Numbered from the stretch's first letter, positions 1 to 8,848 are shown. The stretch: DNA of 64,000 bases from an uncultured Oscillospiraceae bacterium (GCA_910583935.1 CAJTZM010000011.1:1-64000); one strand, 5' to 3'. Notes: generated from the letters alone by a model not told the origin. A program made the numbers and translations.

Positions 1-160
1 TCTCGGGACAGCTTCATTACTATATCACATCCCTACTGCCTATGTCAATACCTTTCCTTGATTTTTTTTCGAAAATCGACTTTTTTCTTGAGATGCCTAC
101 AAACCCTATTGACATCTACTTATTTTTTTGCTATATTAAATGAGCTGAATATAATAATGT

Positions 161-237
161 GCGCGCGTAGCTCAGCTGGATAGAGTGTGTGGCTACGAAC
201 CACAAGGTCGGGGGTTCGAGTCCCTCCGCGCGCGCCA
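161..237 (+). tRNA. tRNA-Arg (anticodon ACG)
   Basis: A full cloverleaf can be folded. The 7-bp acceptor stem is 161-167 with 227-233, followed by discriminator G234 and an encoded CCA at 235-237. The anticodon stem is 188-192 with 200-204 and encloses loop 193-199 with anticodon ACG at 195-197. The T stem is 210-214 with 222-226 around the TTCGAGT loop. It reads CGU-type arginine codons. Its 3' half is repeated in degraded form at 2467-2512, so this gene was probably the insertion site of the dead integrative element that follows. Confidence 0.95.
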
Positions 238-251
238 AAAAAGTGGCTTGT

Positions 252-292
252 GAAGCGGGTTTGTGATGTGTAAGGCGTCACAAACCCGCTTC
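252..292 (+). terminator. Long hairpin after tRNA-Arg
   Basis: A 17-bp stem pairs 252-268 with 276-292 around a 7-nt loop, with one G-T pair. It lies just behind the tRNA and probably ends its transcript. Only a short T-rich tail follows, so it could instead belong to the end of the old integrative element or also serve the integrase remnant reading the other way. Confidence 0.55.
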
Positions 293-387
293 GCATTTTG
301 CTAAGAATATCATTTCGGACTGATTGTTTTTTGCTTAGTATTTTTCATCCCACCTCTCTACTCTAAAATAATTGCTAAAATTAAATA

Positions 388-1828
388 CTAAGAGTTGTCA
401 TTTTGTGCACCGTCTGCAAGCAGGGCCATTAGTACCTTCTGTTTCATTGCTGGATCTTTTAAAAGTTCCAGAAAAACTTTTTGTACTTCCTCTTTATTTA
501 TCTGGCTGGAACAAATTATGAGAGACATCTTCTTGTTCCTTTTTCTCTTCCGAGCAATCATAAAAATCATCTTGAAGTTTCTTTGAAAGCTTTCTCCTAC
601 TGGCGTCCTGAACCCTTGTGTAAACATCCAGCATTTGCAGAGAGCCCTATCCACCATCTCCTTGCACTGCGTTTGCATCTCCGTCAGAGATCCCCATCTT
701 GTAAGTTGTAGCGGAATGACAGATTCCGTGAAAGACAATTCTGGGAAAGGCACTTCCCACTTTTTTCTGCCATTTGTCAAACCATTTCATCAGTAATTGA
801 GGTTCAACGGGATCTCCATTTTCCAAACAAATTAGAAGATTATAGTCGTGATATTTTTCCCCCAACCGTTTTTTATCCCTCTCAATCTGCTGCATACGTT
901 CAAAGATTTTCTGCCCCAGAGGATCTGTTATAATCGCGGTACGGGTTCTTTCCTCTGTCTTTGGCCTTTTCAGAACAAGGCAGCTTTTCTTATTGGGGAA
1001 TTTGTTGGGGAAAATCTGGATAATATCCTTTTGAGGAACAGCCTTCAAAGCTGCCCACTCCAACCGTTCTATTGTCTTATCAATGAAAATGGTCTTGTCC
1101 TTCAGTTTCATCCAAGGTAATGCCTACTGTCTCCTCATTACGAAGAGAACAGACGAAAGCAAGATGAATGGCTAGATGAAGAAGCGGATGCTTGATTTGG
1201 AAAAATGCCTCTTTCATGGTGCTGTCGCTCCAGATTTCACGCTTTCTTTTAATGACCTTTGGCGCTTCGGACGGCAGCGGGCTTTCCTTGAGTAGTTTCC
1301 ATTCAACCGCACTTTTCAGTGCCGGCTTTTGTACGTCGTACACCTCATTGCTCGTGCCAGTCGAAAGATATTTGCTAGGATTCATTGTCACATCCAGGTT
1401 AACATCAAAATCAGCTGGCTTAGACGGCTTTACCCGGACGCCTTCTTTGTAGGTGCCTTTTTCGGTTACTGCCAAAGTATTAAATAATTCCTCAAAATCC
1501 CGAGAGCTTAAACTCTGCAAGGTACGCTTACCTAAGTGCGGCAGAATGTGATTGCGGATGAGTCCCATACTGCTGGTATATATAGAAGGTCCCGATCTCT
1601 TTTTTGAGTGGATCGGCACCCAGCGCTTCAGCAGATAATCTTCCAGTGTAATATCTGACGGATTGATGAAAGCTCCTGTAGCCTGTTGCAACTCAATCTC
1701 CAATTTTCTTACATTGGCTTCTTTCTCTGTCGGGAAGCCAGATTCCCATTTCTGTTTTACCTCCCCCATTTCATTGGTATAGTTGTAAACAACTGCAAAT
1801 TTTTCCCTCTCGAAACAATCGTTGCCAT
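388..1828 (-). pseudogene. Tyrosine-type integrase, multiply inactivated
   Basis: This was a site-specific recombinase of about 480 residues. Reading begins with ATG at 1828 after a GGAGGT-like site, shifts frame after about ten codons (near 1796), then runs through the core-binding domain (about 1080-1769). A second frameshift lies near 1105. The catalytic part follows at 647-1111: box II reads HGICHSATTYKM, so the Arg expected in HxLRH is Cys. An in-frame TAG at 647-649 falls where the next catalytic His is expected. The Tyr-nucleophile segment MLDVYTRV continues in the same frame, and a last frameshift near 500 leads to the C-terminal tail ending at 388. At least four lesions make it non-functional. 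Family resemblance is to integrases of Firmicute integrative elements; this is recognition by eye. Confidence 0.85.
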
Positions 1829-1842
1829 AATGTTACCTCCGG

Positions 1843-2058
1843 TTAGTCGCTGCCACATTCTTTAAACCAACGGTCAAAAGACGCCTTTTTAACCCTCACG
1901 CTCCGGCCAATGTGGATCACCTGGAAAGGCGGATTTTGGCTGCAAAGAGCATATGCGGTCCTTGTTTTTATTTTAAGTATTTCTGCAATCTAAGGGATTG
2001 TATAGGTACGCTCTACAGCATTGGACTGAATTGACGTGGCATTTGTGTTTTTTTCCAT
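1843..2058 (-). pseudogene. Excisionase-like HTH protein with internal stop
   Basis: The minus strand encodes a 71-codon frame starting at ATG 2058 and ending at TAA 1843-1845, interrupted by TAG at 1990-1992 (codon 23). After the stop the reading is IAEILKIKTRTAYALC, then VIHIGRSVRVKKASFDRWF, a winged-helix excisionase/HTH_17 pattern for DNA bending at attachment sites. It lies 15 nt upstream of the integrase remnant on the same strand, as xis does before int. The usual residue at the stop would be Glu or Gln (IPEIAEIL). It is too short and broken to appear as an open frame. Confidence 0.75.
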
Positions 2059-2125
2059 TGCACGACTCCCTTTCGCAGCAGCGGCAACTTAGCAGATACC
2101 ATCCTTTCTAGCACTAAGATATAAA

Positions 2126-2149
2126 AGCAGCTTAGATATCTCAGCTGCT
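2126..2149. terminator. Hairpin with T-rich flank
   Basis: AGCAGCT at 2126-2132 pairs with AGCTGCT at 2143-2149, with CTTTT immediately to the right. It sits between the excisionase remnant and the far end of the element. It could be a terminator reading rightward; no gene reading into it survives. Confidence 0.35.
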
Positions 2150-2236
2150 CTTTTATTGCTTTTGAAGCCTATTTTTAAAAAGATTAAGTAATTGACTGTT
2201 TACATAAATGTTTAGTCCATATTGAAAACATAAAAT

Positions 2237-2269
2237 CAAAAAGCGCACTGAAAATCGGTACGCTTTTTG
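2237..2269. terminator. Terminator-like hairpin within element remnant
   Basis: CAAAAAGCG at 2237-2245 pairs with CGCTTTTTG at 2261-2269. The A- and T-rich arms make it look like a bidirectional terminator. The surrounding 2059-2466 stretch holds no recognisable gene and is AT-rich, as expected for the tail of a decayed integrative element. Confidence 0.4.
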
Positions 2270-2466
2270 TTGCATAATATCAAAAATCAAACTGCTAAGA
2301 AATTGCTAAGGGTTTGTTAAGAGAACCTACATATACTCTGTGCACAACAAACAATCTATGCTCTGCCTATATTATTTACAAGAAAAAAGCTTGACATAAT
2401 GCACAATTTTTTGTATGATGTATCAATTCTTCTCGCTTTTGTACAATACATATGCAGTATCGTTCT

Positions 2467-2512
2467 GCTACGAATCAGCTGGTCGGAGGTTCGAGTCCTT
2501 TCAGGTGCGCCA
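2467..2512 (+). pseudogene. 3'-half tRNA-Arg remnant (probable att site)
   Basis: Forty-six bases align without gaps to 192-237 of the intact tRNA-Arg, with 36 identities by my count. They cover the anticodon loop through CCA and include GGTCGG, TTCGAGTCC and GCGCCA. The 5' half of a tRNA is absent and the anticodon stem no longer pairs, so it is not a working tRNA. The best reading is the second attachment site of the element, where the original 3' end of the target tRNA was displaced. Confidence 0.7.
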
Positions 2513-2654
2513 GAAAAAGATTTGCGCATAATGTTTATATCCAAGTCTTTTTGCCATTCAACTATTTTACGGATCTTTCCCCGGAAGTCTTTTTTTCACT
2601 AGTTCTTTGAACGATCTAAATAAAACCCAAATGACATGAAAAGTGAGGATGCTT

Positions 2655-3620
2655 ATGGAACCTTTTCTTCTTAAACCCGCCTGTAAAGCCTCCATTTGGG
2701 GCGGCAAAAAACTCAAAGAGAAATTTCACAAGGAGTACTCGGGAGAGATCATTTCTGAATCCTGGGAGCTTTCTGTGCATCCTGCCGGACTCAGTCTCAT
2801 TTCCAGCGGGCCGGATTTTGGGCGTCCCTTAGCTGACTTTATCGAAGATCCTGCGGTCCTCGGCTGTTTCGCCGCTTCCCATCCTTCCTTCCCTCTAATG
2901 ATAAAATGGATCGACTCCCAGCTTCCCCTGTCTATTCAAGTCCATCCGGACGATGCTTATGCTTTATCCCACGAAAACGATAGGGGGAAGACCGAAATGT
3001 GGTATGTCATCGACTGCGAGCCCGACGCCTATCTTTACTATGGTTTCTCCCAAAAAATTTCCAGAGAAGAATTTATTCGCCGCATTGAGAAAAATAATCT
3101 GCTGGAGGTTGTAAAAAAGGTACCGGTTAAAAAGGGCGATGTGTTTTATATCCCTTCCCGCACCCTTCACGCCATTGGTCCAGGTATTTTACTGGCCGAG
3201 GTACAGCAAAGCTCCAACGTAACATACCGGATCTATGACTACGGCCGGCTGGACGCCGACGGCAAGCCCCGCCAGCTGCACATTCAAAAAGCGGTTGAAG
3301 TTACGGATTTAGGCCCTGTTCCCAATGCGGTTCCGATTCCCCTTCCCCTTGCCGATCCTCAGGACCTGCTTTTGGCCAACTGCCCTTACTTTGCCGTTGT
3401 CCGCCAGCAGATAAAAAATGCCCGGCAATACGCCGGGGACTCTAATTCTTTTCATGCGCTGATGTGTGTGGAGGGAAGCGGACAGCTGTCCTGCGCTGAG
3501 GGAACGTTCGCCGTCCCCGCCGGAGCGACCGTTTTTGTTCCGGCCAACAGTCATTTGTTTACCCTTTCGGGTGCAATGACCCTGCTGGATGTTTTTGTTC
3601 CCGATCCTGCTTTATTTTAG
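2655..3620 (+). CDS. manA: Mannose-6-phosphate isomerase, class I
   Basis: Interconverts mannose 6-phosphate and fructose 6-phosphate in the cytoplasm, linking mannose use and mannosyl precursor supply to glycolysis. The 321-residue protein opens with LLKPACKASIWGGKKL, typical of the short Bacillus-type enzymes. It carries the cupin metal site: QVHPDD near residue 98, with Glu in GKTEMWYV soon after, and LHAIGPG near 173. I place the start at ATG 2655 because GTGAGG lies 6 nt upstream; GTG 2643 and ATG 2649 are in frame but poorly spaced. It is a single gene between the old element and a bidirectional terminator. The family is clear; the true substrate could be another phosphosugar. Confidence 0.9.
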   Translation: MEPFLLKPACKASIWGGKKLKEKFHKEYSGEIISESWELSVHPAGLSLISSGPDFGRPLADFIEDPAVLGCFAASHPSFPLMIKWIDSQLPLSIQVHPDDAYALSHENDRGKTEMWYVIDCEPDAYLYYGFSQKISREEFIRRIEKNNLLEVVKKVPVKKGDVFYIPSRTLHAIGPGILLAEVQQSSNVTYRIYDYGRLDADGKPRQLHIQKAVEVTDLGPVPNAVPIPLPLADPQDLLLANCPYFAVVRQQIKNARQYAGDSNSFHALMCVEGSGQLSCAEGTFAVPAGATVFVPANSHLFTLSGAMTLLDVFVPDPALF

Positions 3621-3671
3621 CCGCCAGGCCTTTCGAGACTTATAAAACCAGCAGTCTGAATTTTCGCAGAA

Positions 3672-3705
3672 AAAAGCCGCGACGCGGAGAGCCGTCGCGG
3701 CTTTT
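3672..3705. terminator. Bidirectional terminator
   Basis: AAAAGCCGCGACG (3672-3684) pairs with CGTCGCGGCTTTT (3693-3705) with an A-rich left and T-rich right flank. It ends manA from the left and the surface-protein gene from the right. Confidence 0.9.
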
Positions 3706-3737
3706 ATTTTGATTAAGAATATAAGCGTTACGCTTTC

Positions 3738-4703
3738 TTATTTTGCTTTTTTCATCGCAATCGCGCCAGCCGCCGCCAGGGAAACAACCGCCAGGGCAAC
3801 CGCAACGTTTACAAAATCCACAGAACCGGTAGACGGGTTCTTATCGGTTTTGTTGGGGGTGGTGTTGATAGAGGTGCTGTCGGACACTGCAACCGCTTTG
3901 AGCTCTTTATCAGAGACCACATAGGAGCTCAGAGTCTTGGTTTTCAGCGTCAGAGTGCCTTCCTCTTTGTTGTATTCCGCTTTGGTTTTCACCAGTTTGT
4001 TCTCGGAATTCACCTCGTACAGATACCAATCCTTGTCATTGTCAACGACATTGTAGGTCAAGGTGCCGTTGAAATCGAAGGTGGGGTTGCCGTTGAATTG
4101 CAGGAAAGAAAGATCCGCATCTTCATTGGCTTGTACGATGGATTTAATCGCTTTGGTCGTATAGTGCATATTGACATCGGCCTGATCCTCCAGACGGACG
4201 TTAAAGTATGCGTCTACATCGGCAAAGCTAAAGGTTACGTTTTTGTTGGAAGAATGGAACGCGTATACCGGGGTTTCGTTATCCAGAACGATCTCCAGCT
4301 CCGCATCAGCGTCGACCGCAGCCTTTTTCCATTGGGCGGTAAAATCAAAGGAATAGGTTTTTACAATCGAGTTGGTGTTTTTATTTCTCAGCTGAATATC
4401 GCCGGCGATATTGGACGCCTTGGTTCCGTAGGTGGTTTTCAGCTTCAGGATCAGCGCGTCCTTACCGTCGTTGTTTTTCCCAACTGTAACGGATTCAACC
4501 GCATCCTTACCGGAAGTCAGCTTGTTCGTTACCTTCAGCTCAGAGGCGTTCATATCCTCATCCAGCAAAACCTCAACCGATTGGCCGGGCATATGCTCCT
4601 GCACATATTTGTCATTTTGAATTTCTGCCTCCTCCGCAAACGCTGTCAAACTGGTTGCTGCGACGGCCGCAGCCATCATCAAAGCCGCTAGGGTCTTTTT
4701 CAT
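3738..4703 (-). CDS. Secreted protein with NPSTG cell-wall sorting tail
   Basis: I do not recognise a functional family. The 321-residue product has a signal peptide (MKKTLAALMMAAAVAA, cleavage probably after AFA) and a long, soluble, beta-rich, acidic middle part. At the C-terminus a Thr/Asn/Lys-rich linker leads to NPSTG, a hydrophobic segment and a short basic tail (MKKAK). That is the layout of a sortase substrate with an NPxTG variant instead of LPxTG, so it is inferred to be attached to the cell wall. ATG 4703 is chosen because AAGGAGGA lies 7 nt upstream and it begins the signal peptide; upstream in-frame codons are ignored. No sortase gene is in the window. It could be an adhesin-like or carbohydrate-binding protein. 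Confidence 0.8.
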   Translation of the reverse strand: MKKTLAALMMAAAVAATSLTAFAEEAEIQNDKYVQEHMPGQSVEVLLDEDMNASELKVTNKLTSGKDAVESVTVGKNNDGKDALILKLKTTYGTKASNIAGDIQLRNKNTNSIVKTYSFDFTAQWKKAAVDADAELEIVLDNETPVYAFHSSNKNVTFSFADVDAYFNVRLEDQADVNMHYTTKAIKSIVQANEDADLSFLQFNGNPTFDFNGTLTYNVVDNDKDWYLYEVNSENKLVKTKAEYNKEEGTLTLKTKTLSSYVVSDKELKAVAVSDSTSINTTPNKTDKNPSTGSVDFVNVAVALAVVSLAAAGAIAMKKAK

Positions 4704-4802
4704 AGATTTTCCTCCTTGAAATGGTTTGGCGGCGTGCTCTCCAACAGGCCGTTCCCTCTGGGGGAAGGGGATTTTCTTTTTCCCTTTCCTTGGGACAGCC
4801 TT

Positions 4803-4831
4803 ATTATAGAAAAGCGGCGCAGATGTTTCAA
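4803..4831 (-). promoter_or_regulatory. Sigma-A promoter for the surface-protein gene
   Basis: On the minus strand TTGAAA (4831-4826) is followed after 17 nt by TATAAT (4808-4803). This gives a 5' leader of about 95 nt before ATG 4703. The remainder of 4704-5004 shows no gene I can support. Confidence 0.7.
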
Positions 4832-5004
4832 GCGGTGGATTTTTCCCCTTTGCGCAGCTTTTTCCTTTGCTGGGAAAAAACCTTTTTGCCTGTTGGCGCC
4901 GATTTGGGAAGAAGACGAAACAATGGAAAATAAACAAGAATCTTCCTTGTATCAATCGGTAAAAAAACGGTTTTCTGCAAGCGATTTTTTAAAAAAATCG
5001 TATA

Positions 5005-5043
5005 AAAGAGCAGTCCGGATACAAAATATCCGGACTGCTCTTT
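5005..5043. terminator. Strong hairpin terminator after pepP
   Basis: A perfect 17-bp stem pairs 5005-5021 with 5027-5043 around a 5-nt loop. It lies 33 nt beyond the pepP stop codon on the minus strand, and A-rich sequence to its left gives the T run for that strand. Confidence 0.85.
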
Positions 5044-5075
5044 CAAAAAACATTTTTAAGCACAGATGATTCCCA

Positions 5076-6860
5076 TCAGATAGAACGGGTATATTCCTTC
5101 AGCCAATCCCGCTCTTCAGCAGTCAGGCCGTCGAACAGCCTGCTGTAAACCATCGCGTGATAGTCATTTAGGGTCTGCCGCTCTTTTTGGGTCAGATAGC
5201 GCGGCTCAATGCCGTCTAAGTCAATCGGCGCATAGGTCACCGGCTCAAAATACATGAACTGGCCATCGCCGTTCTTCACGCCCTTGCGGCAAATCAGCTC
5301 GTTTTCCGTGCGGATGCCATGGCTGCCCTCAATATAAATGCCCGGCTCGTCGGTGGTGACCATCCCCTCCTCCAGGACAGCGCTGTCCCGCCGTTCCGCG
5401 ACAATTCTCCAGCGGAAGCCGTTGGGCGCCTCATGGACGTTGAGCAGATAGCCAATTCCGTGGCCTGTGCCGCATTTATAATCCAGATCCAGATCCCAAA
5501 TAGGGCCTCGGGCCAGAATATCCAGATTCAGGCCAGTACAGCCATGCAGAAAGCGTGCGTTGGCCAGACGGAGGTTACTGCGTAAAACGGTTGTAAAATG
5601 CAGCTTCTGCTCCTCGGAAATCGGGCCCAGCACCATTGTCCGGGTAATGTCCGTCGTCCCCTCGTAGTACTGGCCGCCGGAGTCCACCAGAAGCATCCCC
5701 TCCGGCTTTAACACCGCGTTGGATTCCTCTGTAGCGGAATAATGCATCATCGCCGCATTGGCCTTATAAGCGGAGATGGTCCCAAAGCTTGGCTCGATAA
5801 AGCCTTCCTGCTCCGCACGGCGGGCTAAAAGATATTCTGCCGCGCTGATCTCGGTCATGGGGATTTTTCCCACATTGGTCTTGAGCCAATACATGAACTT
5901 GGTAAAGGCAATGCCGTCTTTGACATGGGCGCTGCGGATATTTTTTAGCTCCACCGGATTTTTAATCGCCTTGGCCAGTTGGGTAGGATTTGCCTTCTCC
6001 ACCTTTTTCCCCTGAATGGAAGCGTCAATTGCATAATTGACCTTCTGTGGGTCCAAAAGGACGGTTTCATCGGCTGGCAAATGCTTGACAAAGGAAAGAA
6101 TCTCATCATACGGATGGATTTGTACCCCGTCGGCCGACAGCTTTTCCCGGATTTCATCCTTTAAACAGGCTGGATTCACAAAGAAATGGGCTTTTTCCAT
6201 TGTGATGACCACATAGGAAAGCACCACCGGATTACATTCCACGTCGTTTCCCCGAATATTCAACAGCCAGGCAATATCGTCCAGCGTGGTGATCACATGA
6301 ACGGTGCAGCCGTTTTCCTTCATGGCGCTGCGCAGCTCGCAAAGCTTTTGGGAAACGGATTTTCCCGCGTATTTTTCCTCCAGCAAAAACGCCGGTTCGG
6401 CCGACATCGGAGGACGATCCTCCCAAATCAGATCGACCAAATCCTCGCCGGTGGATAAGGACGCCTGCTTGTCCGATAGTTTTTCCATAAAGGAACGGCC
6501 CTGAGCTGCGGTGAGTACCCGCCCATCAAAGCCCAGCTTGCCGCCGGCAGGAATCGCGCCGTACAGATAATCCTCCATCAGAGGGGTCCCCTCTTCGCCG
6601 ATTTTCATTAGTGTAACAGTGGTATCCTTCAGCTGATTGGCGGCCTGGATAAAATAACGGCCATCGGTCCACAGGCAGGCTTCTTTTGCGGTGACCACCA
6701 GCGTACCTGCGGAACCGGTGAAGCCGGACATATACCTTCTCGCTTTAAAATAGTCCCCCACATATTCCGACTCGTGAAAATCAGAAGTTGGGATCACATA
6801 AGCGTCTATCCCGCGCTGGGCCATCAGCCCGCGCAGCTTTTTTAATCTTTGCGGTATCAT
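5076..6860 (-). CDS. pepP: Xaa-Pro aminopeptidase (M24B family)
   Basis: Removes an N-terminal residue preceding proline from peptides, in the cytoplasm. The 594-residue protein has the long eukaryote/Firmicute-type layout: two creatinase-like N-terminal domains (SDFHESEYVGDYF, WTDGRYFIQA) and a C-terminal pita-bread domain. Its dinuclear metal ligands are visible as DSGGQYYEGTTDITRT, GTGHGIGYLLNVHE, DEPGIY and GIRTENEL. The start ATG 6860 follows GAGGAGGAA; the open frame extends nine codons further up without a better site. It is a stand-alone gene with its own terminator, and lies downstream of bioY on the same strand, separated by about 80 nt. Confidence 0.92.
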   Translation of the reverse strand: MIPQRLKKLRGLMAQRGIDAYVIPTSDFHESEYVGDYFKARRYMSGFTGSAGTLVVTAKEACLWTDGRYFIQAANQLKDTTVTLMKIGEEGTPLMEDYLYGAIPAGGKLGFDGRVLTAAQGRSFMEKLSDKQASLSTGEDLVDLIWEDRPPMSAEPAFLLEEKYAGKSVSQKLCELRSAMKENGCTVHVITTLDDIAWLLNIRGNDVECNPVVLSYVVITMEKAHFFVNPACLKDEIREKLSADGVQIHPYDEILSFVKHLPADETVLLDPQKVNYAIDASIQGKKVEKANPTQLAKAIKNPVELKNIRSAHVKDGIAFTKFMYWLKTNVGKIPMTEISAAEYLLARRAEQEGFIEPSFGTISAYKANAAMMHYSATEESNAVLKPEGMLLVDSGGQYYEGTTDITRTMVLGPISEEQKLHFTTVLRSNLRLANARFLHGCTGLNLDILARGPIWDLDLDYKCGTGHGIGYLLNVHEAPNGFRWRIVAERRDSAVLEEGMVTTDEPGIYIEGSHGIRTENELICRKGVKNGDGQFMYFEPVTYAPIDLDGIEPRYLTQKERQTLNDYHAMVYSRLFDGLTAEERDWLKEYTRSI

Positions 6861-6941
6861 AAACGATTCCTCCTCGGCTTTCATCATAGCACAATCGGAC
6901 TGAAAAAAACAATAACTATTTAAGGTGCAGGCAAAAAGCTT

Positions 6942-7487
6942 TTAGGCCAGTCTCCTCGACAGGTTGACCGCTTTTTTCAGTTCCGGCACCAAAATAGCCG
7001 CGGAAAGGATCTTAACGGCATCGCCCGGCAGGAAAGGAATCACACAGGCGCCAAGCGCCGCCATCAGCCCCTTGCCGGTGAGCAGGATAAACCAGACGGT
7101 GCCAAACAGATAGCAAAGGGTCAATCCGCCCGCCATGCCAATCGCCAGCTGCCAGGAACGATCCCCCCAATAGGTCGATACCATACCCACGGCCAGCGCC
7201 GCGAAAATGTACCCCAGGATATATCCGCCGGTTGGTCCCACCAAGGCGGAAAGTCCGCCGCGAAAATTAGCGAAAACCGGAACGCCGACCGCGCCCATCA
7301 AAATATAGACCACCATACTGACGGCACCCTTATAGCTTCCTAAAATACCGCCGGCCAAATACACCGAAAACAATGCCAGGTTAATGGGTATTTCTCCGAT
7401 GGGGATACCGATTTGGGAAAAAACACCCGTCGCCGCTGCCAGCAGCGCACACAATACCATGTCTTTCACGGTAAATCTTTTTGCCAT
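6942..7487 (-). CDS. bioY: Biotin transporter substrate-binding subunit
   Basis: S component of an energy-coupling-factor (ECF) vitamin transporter, embedded in the membrane and binding biotin. The 181-residue protein has about six hydrophobic segments and the family's signatures: MVLCALLAAATGVFSQIGIPIG at the N-terminus contributes the ECF contact region, and GPTGGYILGYIFAA is the BioY hallmark. A GGAGAC site precedes ATG 7487. No EcfA or EcfT genes are nearby, so it probably shares a common energising module encoded elsewhere. Its own promoter lies at 7552-7580; no BirA-type operator was identified. Confidence 0.92.
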   Translation of the reverse strand: MAKRFTVKDMVLCALLAAATGVFSQIGIPIGEIPINLALFSVYLAGGILGSYKGAVSMVVYILMGAVGVPVFANFRGGLSALVGPTGGYILGYIFAALAVGMVSTYWGDRSWQLAIGMAGGLTLCYLFGTVWFILLTGKGLMAALGACVIPFLPGDAVKILSAAILVPELKKAVNLSRRLA

Positions 7488-7551
7488 CTTTTTTGTCTCC
7501 TATCTGATTGGATTGATTGCGATTCTTCTCCAAAAAACCGAAATCAAAGTC

Positions 7552-7580
7552 ATTATAACAAATTTCGCAACAAAACGCAA
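7552..7580 (-). promoter_or_regulatory. Promoter of bioY
   Basis: On the minus strand TTGCGT (7580-7575) and TATAAT (7557-7552) are separated by 17 nt, about 65 nt upstream of the bioY start. Confidence 0.7.
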
Positions 7581-7646
7581 TCTATAATCCTGATTGAACA
7601 AAATATTGGCCGATCATCGGCAGTCTTTTGAATTTGTGGAGATGGG

Positions 7647-7904
7647 CTACTCTTTTAACGAATCACTGAATCTCTTTAATTCCTCTTTTTGGCTTTTTGA
7701 AAGGCAATGGAGCGCGGTATTATGAATCGCACCCTCCAATGCGTAAAGATGTACCAGGCAAACCTGCGGAAAGGCTTCCTTTAGCCTGATAAACGCCTCT
7801 TTAGAACCGAACGCATTCAGCTGTTCTGGGGAATCAATCCCCACGGCGGTCAGCTTCTTCGCCAGTTCTTTTCCGATATTCTTCATATTGGTCAATTCCG
7901 GCAT
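7647..7904 (-). CDS. TfoX C-terminal-domain protein
   Basis: An 85-residue protein consisting only of a TfoX/Sxy C-terminal domain: an N-terminal MKNIGKELAKKLTAVGIDSPEQL (here shown as the helix-hairpin pattern IGKELAKKL and VGIDSPEQL) followed by CLVHLYALEGAI. In proteobacteria TfoX controls competence; in Firmicutes such stand-alone domains have no established role. ATG 7904 follows AAGGAGTGG; in-frame codons up to 7982 lack a site. It is probably in the same direction as, and 87 nt after, the DUF3788 gene. Confidence 0.75.
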   Translation of the reverse strand: MPELTNMKNIGKELAKKLTAVGIDSPEQLNAFGSKEAFIRLKEAFPQVCLVHLYALEGAIHNTALHCLSKSQKEELKRFSDSLKE

Positions 7905-7991
7905 ATTTTCCACTCCTTCTCGGCGGATTCTGCTGGTATTCCCCAAGCCTTTGTCCTTTGGCATAAGGAAACCATCTGTCAAAGGGGAATA

Positions 7992-8405
7992 TCATTTCCG
8001 ATTGGGTTTTCTTTTAACAGCCAGCAATTTCATATAGTCATCAAATTCAGCTGTACTCGTTGGCTCAAACATTACCCATTTCCCATCATGATAGATTTTG
8101 GCTTCATCATATTGCCTGCAAACGGCATGAGAAAGCGTATCCCTTATAGCTTCAAATTTTGCCCTTTCATCTTTCCCAAAAATAATCATAAAACCAACGC
8201 AGTTCCTTTTTGCATATAAGCTGCAAAGGGTTTTTCCACCTCTGCGATACTTATACTCGTAAGTCCAATTCTTACCCCCAGTATTCCATAACCGTTCCAT
8301 ATCGTATTTTTCATCAATGGCCGAACATAACCCTTGCCAGACTTCATACAAGGATTGTCCGAGCAATTCCGCCAAAATCGATTGAGATGGCATATTTTCA
8401 AGCAT
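7992..8405 (-). CDS. DUF3788 family protein
   Basis: A small cytoplasmic protein of 137 residues with the DUF3788 pattern: an N-terminal helix (SQSILAELLG), WTYEYKYRRGGKTLCSLY in the middle, then GFMIIFGKDERAKFEAI and a C-terminal YHDGKWVMFE. The domain is common in gut Firmicutes and Bacteroides; its function is unknown. ATG 8405 is preceded by GGAGGAGATAT. Upstream in-frame codons begin at 8426 without a better site. Confidence 0.8.
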   Translation of the reverse strand: MLENMPSQSILAELLGQSLYEVWQGLCSAIDEKYDMERLWNTGGKNWTYEYKYRRGGKTLCSLYAKRNCVGFMIIFGKDERAKFEAIRDTLSHAVCRQYDEAKIYHDGKWVMFEPTSTAEFDDYMKLLAVKRKPNRK

Positions 8406-8848
8406 AATATCTCCTCCGTAAATCATGATTTGTCAAGTTGACACAAGGGGATTAAAGTATACCGCCATAGCGGCGAAGTTTCAACCACTGTTTATTGGTG
8501 CTGATCGCAGCGGTAAACCATACCGCGTGCCGCTTGTCGGCGGCCCCTCAGCCTTTGTAAAATCGGAGCAGCTCCGCCCAGTCATTCCCAGACGTTCCCA
8601 CTTCGGGTTTCCTCCAGCTGGTCAATCGCTTTCCCTTCAAGCCTTTTTGATTCTGCCACAAATGCTCGCAGTCCATGTAATTCGGCGTTAAACCCATCCT
8701 TTACTCAATAGAACCATTTAAAAAAATGGGACAGCCTCATTTCCTCCGCCATTTTCCGCATTGACTTTCTCCTGTGTTCGGGCTAACATAAGGGTAAGAA
8801 AACATTCGTTTCTTTTTGAGGAACGATACCGAAAAAAGGAGTTTTTTT
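8406..8848. other. Intergenic stretch without a supportable gene
   Basis: About 440 nt separate the divergent DUF3788 and recG genes. On the minus strand fragments such as AELHGLRAFVAESKRLEG can be read between stop codons, which might be a decayed gene, but I cannot assign a family. A GC-rich block near 8505-8550 contains short inverted repeats. A recG promoter is expected in the right part; no convincing one stands out. Confidence 0.4.

Larger units (their letters stand above)
238..2512. mobile_element. Collapsed integrative element at tRNA-Arg
   Basis: The segment runs from the intact tRNA-Arg to a 46-nt degraded copy of that tRNA's 3' half at 2467-2512. Only two element genes remain between them, a tyrosine integrase and an excisionase, both inactivated and both on the minus strand reading toward the tRNA. 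This int/xis order at a tRNA-bordering end is usual for integrative conjugative elements and prophages. No conjugation, replication or phage structural genes remain. The boundaries are inferred from the repeat; no exact core att repeat was aligned beyond it. Confidence 0.7.

Noticed and set aside
2356..2544. A minus-strand frame reading GAPERTRTSDQLIRS
   Set aside because: It is the antisense of the tRNA-Arg remnant. This peptide is a familiar false gene produced by reading across tRNA T-arms.
4922..5069. A small plus-strand frame behind the surface-protein promoter region
   Set aside because: It runs straight through the perfect pepP terminator hairpin and has no ribosome binding site.
8425..8691. 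An 88-codon plus-strand frame between DUF3788 and recG
   Set aside because: It has no ribosome binding site and no family features.
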